DNA of 64,000 nucleotides. It comes from Pectobacterium wasabiae CFBP 3304 (GTDB lineage: Bacteria > Pseudomonadota > Gammaproteobacteria > Enterobacterales > Enterobacteriaceae). Below, one piece after another: positions 34,527 to 44,130 of this stretch. Made by a program: the position numbers and the translations under genes. Every line of letters begins with the position of its first letter. Positions within the stretch are counted from its first letter, which is position 1. The stretch is from the NCBI RefSeq assembly GCF_001742185.1, contig NZ_CP015750.1:4402001-4466000 (forward strand), read 5' to 3'. The notes below the pieces were generated by a model. The model searched no databases. It saw only the letters and a list, made by a program, of their open reading frames with translations, and was not told where the DNA came from.

Positions 34527-35915
34527 TCAGCTTTTCTTTCTGGCATAAAACAGCCAAGTCACCAGGATGCACACCACGTAGCACACCACAAATACCTTCA
34601 TGGCACCGGTGGGTGAACCGGTTAACTCAAGCGACATCCCAAAGGCTTGCGGGATGAAGAAGCCACCGATAGCGCCAATGGCCGAAATAAAGCCCAGCGC
34701 CGCAGCGGTATCCGTGGCAGCAGAACTCTGTGCATCTGCATCACTTCCACCCTGTGCTTTAACCCGATCCCCGGTTAATTTACGGAAAATCACGGCGATC
34801 ATCTGGAACGTTGACCCACTACCCAGACCGGCCGTCAGGAATAACATCATAAAGATGCCAAAGAACATCCCGAATGAACCCGCAGAGTTCGCACTCGGCA
34901 AAGACAGAAACAACAGTACCGAGAAAATCGCCATCAGGATGAAGTTAATCAGCGTGACTTTCACACCGCCAAAGCGGTCAGACAGCATTCCACCAACCGG
35001 ACGCGCCAACGCCCCCAGCAGTGGCCCGAAGAAGGCGTAGTACAGAATAACGATGTCCGGAAACTGCGTTCTGGACAACATGCCGAAGCCTGCCGAAAAA
35101 CCGATAAATGAACCAAAGGTGGACAAATACAGAAAGCTGAGCACCCATAGGTGCATTTGCTTCAAAACCGGCAATTGCTTGCGTATCGACGCATTAGCCG
35201 TCGAAAGATCGTTCATGCCAAACCAGGCAGCCGTTGCAGCAATAACCAGAAACGGTACCCACATCCACGCAGCATGGTGCAGCCAAATCTGGTTACCGTC
35301 TGACTGAACAACGCCATTACCAGAAAAACCCAGAATCGGCAGAAAAATCACCACCGGCACCAGCAACTGCATCACACTCACGCCGAGGTTACCCAATCCG
35401 CCGTTAATACCTAATGCACTGCCCTGACGTGATTTGGGGAAGAAGAAACTGATGTTAGCCATGCTAGAGGCGAAATTAGCGCCAGCGAACCCACACATCA
35501 GAGAAATCGTAACGAAAACGCTGTAAGGCGTTTGCGGGTTCTGTACGACAAATCCAAGCCAGATACATGGAATAACCAGAATAATGGTACTTAGTGTCGT
35601 CCAGCGGCGGCCGCCAACGATTGGGATAACGAAGGAGTAAGGAACACGTAACAGCGCGCCGGAAACGGAAGGCAGCGCGGTAAGCAAAAAGAGCTGGTCT
35701 GTGGTAAAACTAAATCCAACCTTATTTAAGTTGACGGCCACGGTGCTGAAAATCATCCAGACACAAAACGACAACAGCAGGCATGGCACAGAGATCCAAA
35801 GATTACGCTGTGCTATCCGTTGTCCACCAGATTGCCATAATTTTGTATTTTCAGGATTCCATTCCCTTATCAGCGTGCTTTGCGATACTTTTTCGGGTGA
35901 TGAAGGCTGCGTCAT
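34527..35915 (-). CDS. narK: Nitrate/nitrite antiporter
   Basis: A 462-residue major-facilitator protein with 12 membrane segments, of the NarK2/nitrate-nitrite porter type. MTQPSSPEK at ATG 35915 gives the same length as E. coli NarK (463) and has GAGG before it. The nitrate-signature segments are visible (GFAGANFASSMANISFFFP and GLGSGSTFQMIAVIF). It imports nitrate in exchange for nitrite to feed NarGHI. An FNR box is about 70 bases upstream, divergent from narXL. Confidence 0.95.
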   Translation of the reverse strand: MTQPSSPEKVSQSTLIREWNPENTKLWQSGGQRIAQRNLWISVPCLLLSFCVWMIFSTVAVNLNKVGFSFTTDQLFLLTALPSVSGALLRVPYSFVIPIVGGRRWTTLSTIILVIPCIWLGFVVQNPQTPYSVFVTISLMCGFAGANFASSMANISFFFPKSRQGSALGINGGLGNLGVSVMQLLVPVVIFLPILGFSGNGVVQSDGNQIWLHHAAWMWVPFLVIAATAAWFGMNDLSTANASIRKQLPVLKQMHLWVLSFLYLSTFGSFIGFSAGFGMLSRTQFPDIVILYYAFFGPLLGALARPVGGMLSDRFGGVKVTLINFILMAIFSVLLFLSLPSANSAGSFGMFFGIFMMLFLTAGLGSGSTFQMIAVIFRKLTGDRVKAQGGSDADAQSSAATDTAAALGFISAIGAIGGFFIPQAFGMSLELTGSPTGAMKVFVVCYVVCILVTWLFYARKKS

Positions 35916-35983
35916 AAAAACCTCGATAAATAAAAACGCGGTAGAATTAAGGCGCAACATTAGGGATTACACCGCAGGTAAAG

Positions 35984-35997
35984 TTGATGCAAATCAA
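35984..35997 (-). promoter_or_regulatory. FNR box, narK promoter
   Basis: TTGAT-GCAA-ATCAA, a perfect FNR site. A TAATGT -10 element at 35958-35963 (minus strand) is spaced so that the box is centred near -41.5. Anaerobic activation of narK is expected. The rest of 35916-36251 is AT-rich with no other gene. Confidence 0.85.
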
Positions 35998-36251
35998 CGC
36001 GCTGTCAGGTAAAAAAACCGAGTTAAAATAACCACACTCCTTAATGAGTAATAAAAATAGAAAAATAAGCAACGATAATTCAAGCTGTTATCTCTCTATT
36101 TTTTCTCACTGCCATATCCCCTTTCAAGACATGGATATTCGGTGGTACTTACTAATGGGTATGGGGTTATCATGTAGGATCGGGAAAAATGCCAAAAGGG
36201 TTATCCTTCTCGGTACTGGTTTTCTACTCCTCCAGCAGAGGTCGCTTTATT

Positions 36252-38060
36252 ATGTTGAAACGTTTCCTGCTGCCGCTGTCGCTCGTCAATCAGGTTGCAC
36301 TGTTGATGTTGCTACTCGGTTTGCTGGGTATTGCCGGTATGTCGGTTTCCAGTTGGATGTCGCAAAGCATTCAAGGGAACGCGCACGCCATTAATAAAGC
36401 AGGCTCACTGCGTATGCAGAGCTACCGTCTGCTCTCGATGGTGCCGCTCTCTGCTGAGAATGAAATTTACCTACAAGAACTGGAAGAAGACGAAATCAGT
36501 AGCGACCTTCAGCAGGCTGTACGCCGGGAAGGGCTCAGTGAGCAATTCACTGCGCTGCGTGTTTTCTGGCTAGAGAGCCTGCAACCGCATCTGCGGCAGG
36601 CGACGCACTCCGCCGATGCCTCGCCGGATGTCGCGCGTTTCGTGAAGCAACTGGACGATCTGGTTTCCGCCATCGATCATAAAACCGAGCAGCGGTTAAT
36701 GATGGTCACACTGGTGCAGCGTATCTTCATCGGCATTATGTTTATTCTGCTGATTACCACGTTCTTTTATCTGCGTCGCCGCTTGTTAACACCGTGGCAA
36801 CGTCTGGTGTCGATGGCGCAGGCTATCGGACAAGGTGATTTCACCCAGCGCGTCGCCATTAATGGTCATGATGAAATGAGCACGCTGGGACAAGTGCTGA
36901 ATAGCATGTCGGATGAGCTTTCCGCCATGTATCACAGCCTGGAACAGCGCGTGGCCGAGAAAACCGCCGATCTGCAACAGAAAAACGACCTGCTTTCTTT
37001 CCTTTATCGTGCCAGTCGACGCCTGCATACCGGTGCGCCGCTGTGCAGTCGATTGATGCCGATCTTGAACGAATTACCCTCGTTAACGCCACTGCGCAAT
37101 ATTCAACTGCGGCTGTATGAAGATAACAATCAAGAACAGTTTCATCAGTTTAGCGATTGCAGCCAATTACAACCGGATCACTGCCCAGATAATAGCTGTC
37201 AGAGTTGCGGTATGCAGGCAAAACGTGAAGAATTACCGGGTGAACCTCACTGTTGGGATCTCCACGATAAACACGGACAATACGGCGTCGTGCTGGCCAC
37301 ATTGCCGGGTAATACCACGCTCAGTCGCGATCAGAATCAGTTACTGAATACCTTATTGGAACAGTTGACCAGTACGCTGGCGTTAGAGCGACAATCCAAC
37401 CATCAACAGCAGTTGATGCTGATGGAAGAACGCGCCACCATTGCCCGCGAGCTACACGACTCTATTGCGCAATCCCTTTCTTGCCTGAAAATTCAGGTGA
37501 GCTGCCTGCAAATGCAGGGGGGCGATTTGCCCCCCGCGTCACAGCAACTGCTGACGGAAATGCGAGAAGAGTTGAACACCGCCTATGGACAACTGCGCGA
37601 GCTGCTGACCACCTTCCGACTGAAGCTTTCGCAGTCTGGCTTACTGGCCGCTCTACGCGCATCGGTCGATGAATTCGGCAAGCGGTTAGGATATCCCATC
37701 GAACTACATTACCAGTTACCGCCACAGTCGGTATCTGCTCATCAAGGCATTCACGTTCTGCAAATTGTGCGTGAAGCACTGAGTAATATTTATAAGCACG
37801 CGCAGGCCACGCAGGTCGATATCACGCTACAACTACGTCAGGGTTACATCGAACTCAGCGTGACGGATAATGGTATCGGCATTCCCGATGATGCCAGCCG
37901 TGCCAACCACTATGGACTGATTATCATGCGCGACCGTGCACGAGGTTTGCACGGCGAATGCATTGTTCGACGCCGGCCGAAGGGGGGCACTGAAGTGAAT
38001 GTCAACTTCCTCTCCGAATACCGTCACCGGCTACCATTAACAGGAGAAACACATGATTAA
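36252..38060 (+). CDS. narX: Nitrate/nitrite sensor histidine kinase
   Basis: A 602-residue membrane kinase. In order: membrane helix 1 (about 12-32), periplasmic sensor with the nitrate-binding P-box ([17 protein letters not shown], about 45-61), helix 2 (about 152-174), HAMP, a Cys-containing central module ([10 protein letters not shown]3-SCQSCG), HisKA_3 with the phospho-His in [11 protein letters not shown], and an HATPase domain ([16 protein letters not shown]). Length matches E. coli NarX (598). ATG 36252 is the likely start; the upstream ATG 36189 adds a non-family leader. It overlaps narL by 8 bases. Confidence 0.95.
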   Translation: MLKRFLLPLSLVNQVALLMLLLGLLGIAGMSVSSWMSQSIQGNAHAINKAGSLRMQSYRLLSMVPLSAENEIYLQELEEDEISSDLQQAVRREGLSEQFTALRVFWLESLQPHLRQATHSADASPDVARFVKQLDDLVSAIDHKTEQRLMMVTLVQRIFIGIMFILLITTFFYLRRRLLTPWQRLVSMAQAIGQGDFTQRVAINGHDEMSTLGQVLNSMSDELSAMYHSLEQRVAEKTADLQQKNDLLSFLYRASRRLHTGAPLCSRLMPILNELPSLTPLRNIQLRLYEDNNQEQFHQFSDCSQLQPDHCPDNSCQSCGMQAKREELPGEPHCWDLHDKHGQYGVVLATLPGNTTLSRDQNQLLNTLLEQLTSTLALERQSNHQQQLMLMEERATIARELHDSIAQSLSCLKIQVSCLQMQGGDLPPASQQLLTEMREELNTAYGQLRELLTTFRLKLSQSGLLAALRASVDEFGKRLGYPIELHYQLPPQSVSAHQGIHVLQIVREALSNIYKHAQATQVDITLQLRQGYIELSVTDNGIGIPDDASRANHYGLIIMRDRARGLHGECIVRRRPKGGTEVNVNFLSEYRHRLPLTGETHD

Positions 38061-38703
38061 CGAAGACGCCGCCACCCTACTGCTGATTGATGACCATCCC
38101 ATGTTGCGCAATGGCGTTAAACAACTCATCAGTATGGACCCAGAATTACAGGTGGCAGGTGAGGCCAGTCACGGCGAACAGGGTGTCGAACTAGCGGAAC
38201 AACTGGACCCGGATTTGATTCTGCTCGATTTAAATATGCCCGGTATGAATGGCCTGGAAACGTTGAATCGGCTGCGGGAAAAATCGCTGTCCGGCCGCAT
38301 TGTCGTCTTTAGCGTATCTAACCATGAAGACGATGTGGTCAACGCCTTAAAAAACGGTGCCGATGGTTACCTGCTGAAAGATATGGAGCCGGAAGATTTA
38401 CTCGCCGCGCTGCATCAAGCGGCATCAGGGAAAATGGTGCTGAGTGAAACATTGACACCGATTCTGGCCGCCAGCCTGCGTGAAAGCCGCCACAGCAGTG
38501 ACCGGGATATTCAACTGCTCACGCCGCGCGAACGCGATATTCTGAAATTGCTGGCTCAGGGACTCTCCAATAAAGTGATTGCCCGTAAGCTCACGATTAC
38601 GGAAAGCACCGTCAAAGTTCACGTCAAACATCTGTTGAAGAAAATGAAGCTGAAATCACGAGTTGAAGCGGCAGTCTGGGTATTGCAAGAAAAAGTCATG
38701 TAA
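38053..38703 (+). CDS. narL: Nitrate/nitrite response regulator
   Basis: A 216-residue LuxR/FixJ-type regulator. The receiver has acidic residues IDDH, the phospho-acceptor Asp 59 ([13 protein letters not shown]) and the conserved Lys in LLKDME. The C-terminal HTH is [43 protein letters not shown]. It is coupled to narX and would activate narGHJI and narK with FNR when nitrate is present. Confidence 0.96.
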   Translation: MINEDAATLLLIDDHPMLRNGVKQLISMDPELQVAGEASHGEQGVELAEQLDPDLILLDLNMPGMNGLETLNRLREKSLSGRIVVFSVSNHEDDVVNALKNGADGYLLKDMEPEDLLAALHQAASGKMVLSETLTPILAASLRESRHSSDRDIQLLTPRERDILKLLAQGLSNKVIARKLTITESTVKVHVKHLLKKMKLKSRVEAAVWVLQEKVM

Positions 38704-38746
38704 TCAAACCGTAACAACAAGCAGTTATGATCAGCGGTAAGGATAA

Positions 38747-38795
38747 GGCGCTCAGGCGCCCCTCCCATCGAGATTATCCTCGCGCGAGCGAGGAT
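38747..38795 (+). terminator. Tandem hairpins after narL
   Basis: GGCGC-TCAGG-CGCC-type stem at 38747-38760 and ATCCTCGC-GCGA-GCGAGGAT at 38776-38795, within 95 bases of the narL stop. No strong T-run. The rest of the 261-base gap to the next gene holds only AT-rich promoter-like sequence. Confidence 0.45.
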
Positions 38796-38964
38796 GCAGC
38801 AGAAATTGGTGGAAATACCACCACTACCCCGCCAAATTAAACGGTTGCTAAACGACGCCGGTATTTATAGCCATTATCCTAATTAATGTGACGTTGCTCT
38901 CGTCTAAACTAGTTCGTAATCGCATTTTTAAGCTTTTACACCGAGTTTAACGTTGAGGAACAAC

Positions 38965-40239
38965 ATGAAGAAGGTCAGTAAAGAGCGATTTATCGGCCTG
39001 GAGTGGCTCCGATTTTTGCTCGGTTGCTATGTGATGATTTATCACACCGTGCACATTTATCCCCAGCGTGAGCGCATTCCTTTTTTGAGCGAACTCACCA
39101 GTATGGGGTTCTTCGCGACCAGCACGTTCTTTGTCCTGTCTGGCTTTTTGCTCGCGCATGTCTATATTAAGGACGGACGTCTGCGTGAACCTGTGCGCCA
39201 ATTCTGGGCTAAACGCTTCTTCAATCTTTACCCTATCCATATCATTGCCCTACTGTCTTCTATTGCCGTTGTCACGCTCATGCAGTGGCTGGCGGTGCCG
39301 CCGGAAGGACAAGTCGCCAGCGCGCGTTTCGTCATTTATGACACCAACGATCCCGCAGCCGATCCCGAAACGCTGCGCCATTACATGACGAATGCACAAC
39401 TGGCGTTCAACGGGTTATTGCAGGTACTGATGTTGCAGGCATGGAATCCCTACTTCCTGACCTTCAATGCCCCGTTATGGTCACTTTCTACGCTGTTCTT
39501 TTTCTATCTGGCGTTTCCGCTGTTGGCTCCGCGTCTCTTGAACAGTCGTCACCCCTGGCTGTGGATGGGCATCGTCTGCTTGCTGTATCTACTACCGCCG
39601 ATTTGGGTGATCTGGCAGCAGCAATACGGCATGCCGTACACCGGACTGTTACAGCGTGGGCCGATCTTCCGTTTGCCGGAATTTCTGGCCGGGATTTTAG
39701 GCTATGCACTGTTCCGTCATTATCGCCAGAAAGATCGTTCACCATTGAGCAAAAGCCAGCGCTACGGTGTCGCCATTTTTATCACGATAAACTTCCTCGC
39801 CGCCACCTGGCTATTCACGAAAGGTGACGCCTATTGGTACTTCCTGCTGCACAACGGTTTGCTGCTACCCGCTCAGGTCGGTTTAGTGTGCCTCAGCGCG
39901 CTGGCGCGTGAACCTAACAGCGAGTGGCTGAAACATTGGTCGCCGCGACTGGGTGCCGCATCACTTTCCATTTTTGCGCTACATGTTCCGCTCTTCAATC
40001 TGTTCCGCACCCTGGAACAATTGGTGCGCGGTAATCCGATGGCCTGCTTCAGCGATTGGGATCAGTGTATTGCCGCTGCAGGTCAGGTGCAGTTGTCCAT
40101 GACGGGCTATATCATTTTCCTGCTCAGCACGGTGACGCTGTGCGTTCTCTTCCAGGAACGGATCGTGTTCCGCGTAAGAACGTTACTGATCTCGCGTTTC
40201 CTTAGCAGCAACGCATCCCACACGCAGCGCACCGCGTAG
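38965..40239 (+). CDS. Acyltransferase family 3 membrane protein
   Basis: A 424-residue integral-membrane O-acyltransferase (OafA/NolL/WecH type) with about ten membrane segments. The N-terminal signature GLEWLRFLLGCYVMIYHTVH, with the conserved Arg/His region, and FFVLSGFLLAHVYIKDGR are typical, followed by FWAKRFFNLYPIHII. It would transfer acetyl or a related group to a surface polysaccharide or a periplasmic substrate. No polysaccharide genes flank it, so the target is unknown. ATG 38965 has GAGGAA before it. A terminator hairpin follows. Confidence 0.88.
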   Translation: MKKVSKERFIGLEWLRFLLGCYVMIYHTVHIYPQRERIPFLSELTSMGFFATSTFFVLSGFLLAHVYIKDGRLREPVRQFWAKRFFNLYPIHIIALLSSIAVVTLMQWLAVPPEGQVASARFVIYDTNDPAADPETLRHYMTNAQLAFNGLLQVLMLQAWNPYFLTFNAPLWSLSTLFFFYLAFPLLAPRLLNSRHPWLWMGIVCLLYLLPPIWVIWQQQYGMPYTGLLQRGPIFRLPEFLAGILGYALFRHYRQKDRSPLSKSQRYGVAIFITINFLAATWLFTKGDAYWYFLLHNGLLLPAQVGLVCLSALAREPNSEWLKHWSPRLGAASLSIFALHVPLFNLFRTLEQLVRGNPMACFSDWDQCIAAAGQVQLSMTGYIIFLLSTVTLCVLFQERIVFRVRTLLISRFLSSNASHTQRTA

Positions 40240-40260
40240 CATTATCACTCGCCCACATTT

Positions 40261-40288
40261 CTCTGGCCCGAAACAGACTGGGCCAGAG
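40261..40288 (+). terminator. Terminator after the acyltransferase gene
   Basis: A perfect stem, CTCTGGCCC / GGGCCAGAG, with a 10-base loop, 22 bases after the stop. The tail is GATTC, not T-rich, so strength is uncertain. Confidence 0.55.
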
Positions 40289-40474
40289 ATTCACCGCCCT
40301 ACATCGACGTTCCCTGCCACTGCTAAAAATGTGACAGACATCGCGTTATAGCGGTTAATCATCAATAGCAACTTTTATAACTATTTACATTCTAATCAAT
40401 TATCGTTTTCGGGTAGAGCATCACTCAGATTCCTGTTAATGTTTGCCGTTCCGGGCTAAATCGGTTCGTTTTAG

Positions 40475-40596
40475 CCTAAATAATTCGAGTTGCGTGAAGG
40501 CGACAACCGCACGAATCACCAGGCGCTTACTGAAGTAAGTGACTGGGGTGAGTAAGGGCAGTCAACGTACAGGCAGCTTGAAGTATGACGGATATT
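40475..40596 (+). repeat. ERIC element, full length
   Basis: An enterobacterial repetitive intergenic consensus element. It contains AAGTAAGTGACTGGGGTGAG (the region used for the ERIC2 primer), starts TAAATAATTCGAG and ends CTTGAAGTATGACGG. Imperfect inverted repeat throughout. It lies directly upstream of the DUF481 gene, whose open frame would otherwise run into it. Confidence 0.9.
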
Positions 40597-40658
40597 TCAA
40601 CGGCTGTACGTCTTTGACGGACATCTCACTACATGTCACCACGGTTTATTTGGCAATA

Positions 40659-41699
40659 ATGACACTATCCAAACACGCAATCTCTTCCCTTAGCTTGGTC
40701 ATCGCCCTCTCCGCAGGCATTACGCAAAGCCGCGCTGACACCATTTGGCTGAACAATGGCGACAAGGTCACAGGGAAAATCACGCTGCTTGACGGCGGCA
40801 AACTCTTTATCAACACCGACTATGCAGGCTCCATCTCTGTAGCTTGGGATCAGGTGAAAACCTTTGAAAGCGATCATGGTCTGGTGATTCAGGGCGAACG
40901 CTACGAGAAAGGTGTACTGTACCCGGCGGTGAAAGCCGGTGAAAACCGCGCTATCGTCGCGAGCCCGTCGCTTGCTAACGAAGCAAACGGCCCGCAAACA
41001 TTGGCGCTTTCCGAAATCACCTCCATCGTGGCGCAGAAGCCGCTGGTGACCGATTTCGTCTGGAAAGGCAACATTGATGCCGGTATGTCGCACAAGAAAA
41101 GCTCGACAGAAACCGATAACTACGATGTGGCACTGAACACGAAAGCACGTCACGATACGTGGCGACACAACCTTGATGCCAGCTACCATTTGGCAAAAGA
41201 GGATAAAGTCGAGAGCACCAAGAATGCGGCTGGCGAATATGCGCTGGACAAATTCGTGGATGAAAATTGGTTTTGGCAGGCTCGTTATCAGTACAAACGC
41301 GACTGGATCGAAAGCATTAAAATCAACCGCTCTTTCGGTCTCGGTCCAGGTTATCAGTTCTGGGATAACGATTTAGGCGCGTTCTCACTGACGTCACTGG
41401 TCAACTCCCAAACCTTCGTGTACCGCGATCAGGGCGATGATGATTTCTACTCTGGCGCGATGAAGTGGGCGTACAACCGCTATCTGTTCAGCAAAACCGT
41501 GGAAGCCTTCACCAACGGTGAATTGGGTCGTTCATTTGATGGCACAGCACCAATCTATCTGAAAGCGGATGCCGGCCTGCGCTTCAAGCTGACCGACTGG
41601 TCTTCAATGACCATGAAAGTGTCACGTACCCGTATCGAAAGTAATCAGGGGAATGTTGACGACACGCTGTACACCATGGGTGTTGGCGTCGGCTGGTAA
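40659..41699 (+). CDS. DUF481 family outer-membrane/periplasmic protein (YdiY-like)
   Basis: A 346-residue exported protein. Signal peptide MTLSKHAISSLSLVIALSAGITQSRA, cleaved before DTIWLNNG. The N-terminal part reads DTIWLNNGDKVTGKITLLDGGKL, and the C-terminal half is a DUF481 beta-barrel-like domain (FGLGPGYQFWDNDLGAFSL, ending in the aromatic GVGVGW typical of outer-membrane proteins). Function unknown. ATG 40659 starts at the signal peptide; the frame upstream is the ERIC element. A terminator hairpin follows immediately. Confidence 0.88.
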   Translation: MTLSKHAISSLSLVIALSAGITQSRADTIWLNNGDKVTGKITLLDGGKLFINTDYAGSISVAWDQVKTFESDHGLVIQGERYEKGVLYPAVKAGENRAIVASPSLANEANGPQTLALSEITSIVAQKPLVTDFVWKGNIDAGMSHKKSSTETDNYDVALNTKARHDTWRHNLDASYHLAKEDKVESTKNAAGEYALDKFVDENWFWQARYQYKRDWIESIKINRSFGLGPGYQFWDNDLGAFSLTSLVNSQTFVYRDQGDDDFYSGAMKWAYNRYLFSKTVEAFTNGELGRSFDGTAPIYLKADAGLRFKLTDWSSMTMKVSRTRIESNQGNVDDTLYTMGVGVGW

Positions 41700-41705
41700 T
41701 ATATC

Positions 41706-41739
41706 TCACGGTGAAGGGCGATATCGTCGTTCACCGTGA
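41706..41739. terminator. Terminator between DUF481 gene and chaC
   Basis: A perfect 10-bp stem, TCACGGTGAA / TTCACCGTGA, with a 14-base loop, between convergent genes. Confidence 0.6.
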
Positions 41740-41760
41740 ATCTCACCACTCACCGTATTG

Positions 41761-42447
41761 TTACTGCCCATTCCCCGTTGCCGCAGAACACGACTGTTGC
41801 AGAATACGCACCCGCTGCGCCAATTCGCTCACGCGTTCATCTTCCGTTCCATGATTTTTCAACTCTTGCTCGAGTGCAAAGAGATATTGCGCATTGGTGC
41901 CAAGCGGACCGCTGGCGCGTGCAATCAGCGGTGCGACGCTCTGAATGCAGGTATCATTTTCGTTCAGGGGATGTTCCGGCTCGGAAACAAACACCAGCGC
42001 CGTCAGCGGTACGCCGTTCTTACGATGTAGTTCGCACCAGAGCGGACGATAGCAGCCCGTCAGCATTTCACGCTTCCACAGCAGTTCCAAATCTTCACGC
42101 AATGACGCTTCAGGCAGGCGGAAAGCCAGACCCGTCGTTTGCCCACCGGGTTGCAACGCCAGCATCCGCCCCGGCTGTGTTGTCGTGCCGCGACCGATAG
42201 TGAGGCGCAAACAAAAAGCACGCTGCCACCCCGCCAACGTTGCCAGACAGATTTCTTCGGCGTCAAAAACCGGGTTCCACATAAGCGAACCGTAGCCAAA
42301 TACCCAGACGGGACAGCTATTGGGCCGTAGCGCCAACGTCCTGTCCAGCGAATCAGCGCGCTGCTGCGGCGTGAGCAGTAAGGTTTCTTCAATACACCCA
42401 AAAGACGTTCTACAATCTGCTTTCTGCAAAAAATCGCGTGTTAACAC
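41761..42447 (-). CDS. chaC: Glutathione-specific gamma-glutamylcyclotransferase (ChaC family)
   Basis: A 228-residue ChaC-family protein. It has the substrate-loop motif VWVFGYGSLMWNPVF near residue 50, AFCLRLTIGRGTTTQPGRMLAL and GLAFRLPE as in other ChaC proteins. The family degrades glutathione to 5-oxoproline and Cys-Gly; in E. coli chaC lies near chaA and chaB. Here chaB is absent and chaC is separated from chaA by a siderophore-interacting protein and is on the opposite strand. It is a single gene convergent with the DUF481 gene. Confidence 0.88.
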   Translation of the reverse strand: MLTRDFLQKADCRTSFGCIEETLLLTPQQRADSLDRTLALRPNSCPVWVFGYGSLMWNPVFDAEEICLATLAGWQRAFCLRLTIGRGTTTQPGRMLALQPGGQTTGLAFRLPEASLREDLELLWKREMLTGCYRPLWCELHRKNGVPLTALVFVSEPEHPLNENDTCIQSVAPLIARASGPLGTNAQYLFALEQELKNHGTEDERVSELAQRVRILQQSCSAATGNGQ

Positions 42448-42655
42448 TACTTACCACCCCCAACCCTACTCTTTTTCTGCTCGTCAGATCGGCTCTCGCC
42501 CTGCGTTTTAAAACCTAACTACTTTATCTGCTTAATTTTACAGCACCACAGAACCTGAGGTTATTCATTTATGGCTCCGCGATCAAGTTTGATGCGGGTC
42601 ACAAAACCTGAAAAAGTTCGTGATAATGTTTCATTCACACATGATGCAGCGTTAA

Positions 42656-42783
<128 letters not shown>

Positions 42784-42932
42784 ACTTAATCGGCAACGCA
42801 TCGCTAGACTTGACGTTTTCCTGATATAAACGCCATTTTTGTGACGTCAAATACCTGCCGCAAGCGGTCCACTTAATGTGAAAACACTAGCAGCGTATTT
42901 ATTTCGATAAAAATAACGACAAAGGCACGAAA

Positions 42933-42947
42933 TGATAATAGTTATCA
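42933..42947. promoter_or_regulatory. Fur box
   Basis: TGATAAT-A-GTTATCA matches the 7-1-7 Fur consensus (TGATAAT-N-ATTATCA) at 13 of 14 fixed bases. It lies about 55 bases upstream of the siderophore-interacting protein gene, a position expected for iron-repressed transcription. Confidence 0.85.
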
Positions 42948-42999
42948 TCTCGTGTTATTATCATCCCTACACTGGAATTGATTACCACGGAGACACTGA

Positions 43000-43803
43000 A
43001 TGGCAACGCCGCGTCAGCCTGTTTTAGTTCAGGTTAAACAGATTCACGATATTTCCCCACATTTACGCTGTATTACGTTTCATCATGACGCGTTGCGCGA
43101 TTACCCAACCGAGCGATATGGCGCACATCTCAAACTATTTCTGCCTCAGGCTGGGCAACAAAAGCCTGCTCTACCGACCATCGGCGAACGCGGCCCGATC
43201 TGGCCGGAAGGCGAAGCCCGCCCTATCGTTCGTACCTATAGCGTCCGAGCGTTGCGTCCAGAAGATGCAGAGCTGGATATGGTTTTCGCGCTGCATGACC
43301 ACGTTGGCCCTGCCGTCAATTTTGCTCGTCAGGCCAAGCCCGGCGACTGGGTGGGTATTTCACAACCCGGTGGCCCACTCCCGATGCTGCCTCCAGCTTC
43401 CGCGTATTATCTGGCAGCCGACCCATCCTCGCTCCCTGCGCTCATAGCGTTGCTGGAACACCTGCCCGATGACGCTCAAGGACATGCGGTGATCCGTGTC
43501 GACAGCGAGGCTGACAAACTCGATATCGCGAAACCAGCACAGTTTCAACTGCACTGGATCGTCGGCGGAACAGAAACGACCGACGCGCTGATCCACCATT
43601 TTCAGGCACTCCCGGTGACTGAAAATGCATTTTACTGGCTAGCCGGTGAGGATCGTATCGTGGTTCACCTTCGTCGCCATGTGCGTCGAGAACGCGGGTG
43701 TGAGCGAAATCAGATGTATGCAGTACCTTATTGGCGAGAAGGGTTAAATGAAGAGGATTATCATCATAAACGCCACGATATCATGGACAATCCTGATGAA
43801 TAA
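43000..43803 (+). CDS. Siderophore-interacting protein (ferric-siderophore reductase)
   Basis: A 267-residue FAD-binding SIP-family reductase (ViuB/YqjH type). It has the FAD motif RTYSVRA, the flavin-binding segment HDHVGPAVNFARQAKPGDWVGISQPGG, the NAD(P)H domain with YYLAADPSSLPALIALLEHLP, and the C-terminal WLAGEDRIVVHLRRHVRRERG followed by YWREGLNEEDYHH. It releases iron from imported ferric siderophores in the cytoplasm. A Fur box precedes it. GGAG is 8 bases before ATG 43000. It stands alone, followed by a terminator. Confidence 0.92.
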   Translation: MATPRQPVLVQVKQIHDISPHLRCITFHHDALRDYPTERYGAHLKLFLPQAGQQKPALPTIGERGPIWPEGEARPIVRTYSVRALRPEDAELDMVFALHDHVGPAVNFARQAKPGDWVGISQPGGPLPMLPPASAYYLAADPSSLPALIALLEHLPDDAQGHAVIRVDSEADKLDIAKPAQFQLHWIVGGTETTDALIHHFQALPVTENAFYWLAGEDRIVVHLRRHVRRERGCERNQMYAVPYWREGLNEEDYHHKRHDIMDNPDE

Positions 43804-43834
43804 CCATAAAAAACACATTTGATATTATCATCAT

Positions 43835-43864
43835 AGGGAGAAGATGCATAAATTCTCCCTTTTC
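43835..43864 (+). terminator. Rho-independent terminator
   Basis: AGGGAGAA / TTCTCCCT, a perfect 8-bp stem with a 10-base loop followed by TTTC, about 30 bases after the siderophore-interacting protein stop. Confidence 0.75.
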
Positions 43865-44038
43865 ATTTAAATTTATGCTCAAAGCGTAAAAATCCGTAAA
43901 ATTCTCCGCACCAATACGACAATCTGTTATCATATTGTTCGTTTTATTACGTTATAACTACTTTCTAGTAACTTTTTGCGGTTTATTATTGTGTTACGGC
44001 CATGAAAAAATGGTCTTACGCCTGTAATGAATTGCTTT

Positions 44039-44092
44039 ATGCCCGAGTCATTCGAGTGTCAGTGCGCTAACTTGAAGTATGACGGGGTTATT
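44039..44092 (+). repeat. Internally deleted ERIC element
   Basis: Only the two ends remain: TGCCCGAGTCATTCGAGTGTC joined to CTAACTTGAAGTATGACGGG. The central 70 or so bases of a normal ERIC are missing. It lies 40 bases upstream of chaA. The remaining 43804-44130 gap holds the terminator and AT-rich sequence. Confidence 0.7.
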
Positions 44093-44130
44093 TTGCCGTA
44101 TCATTCCTCTGGATAAGGAGAACACCCACA

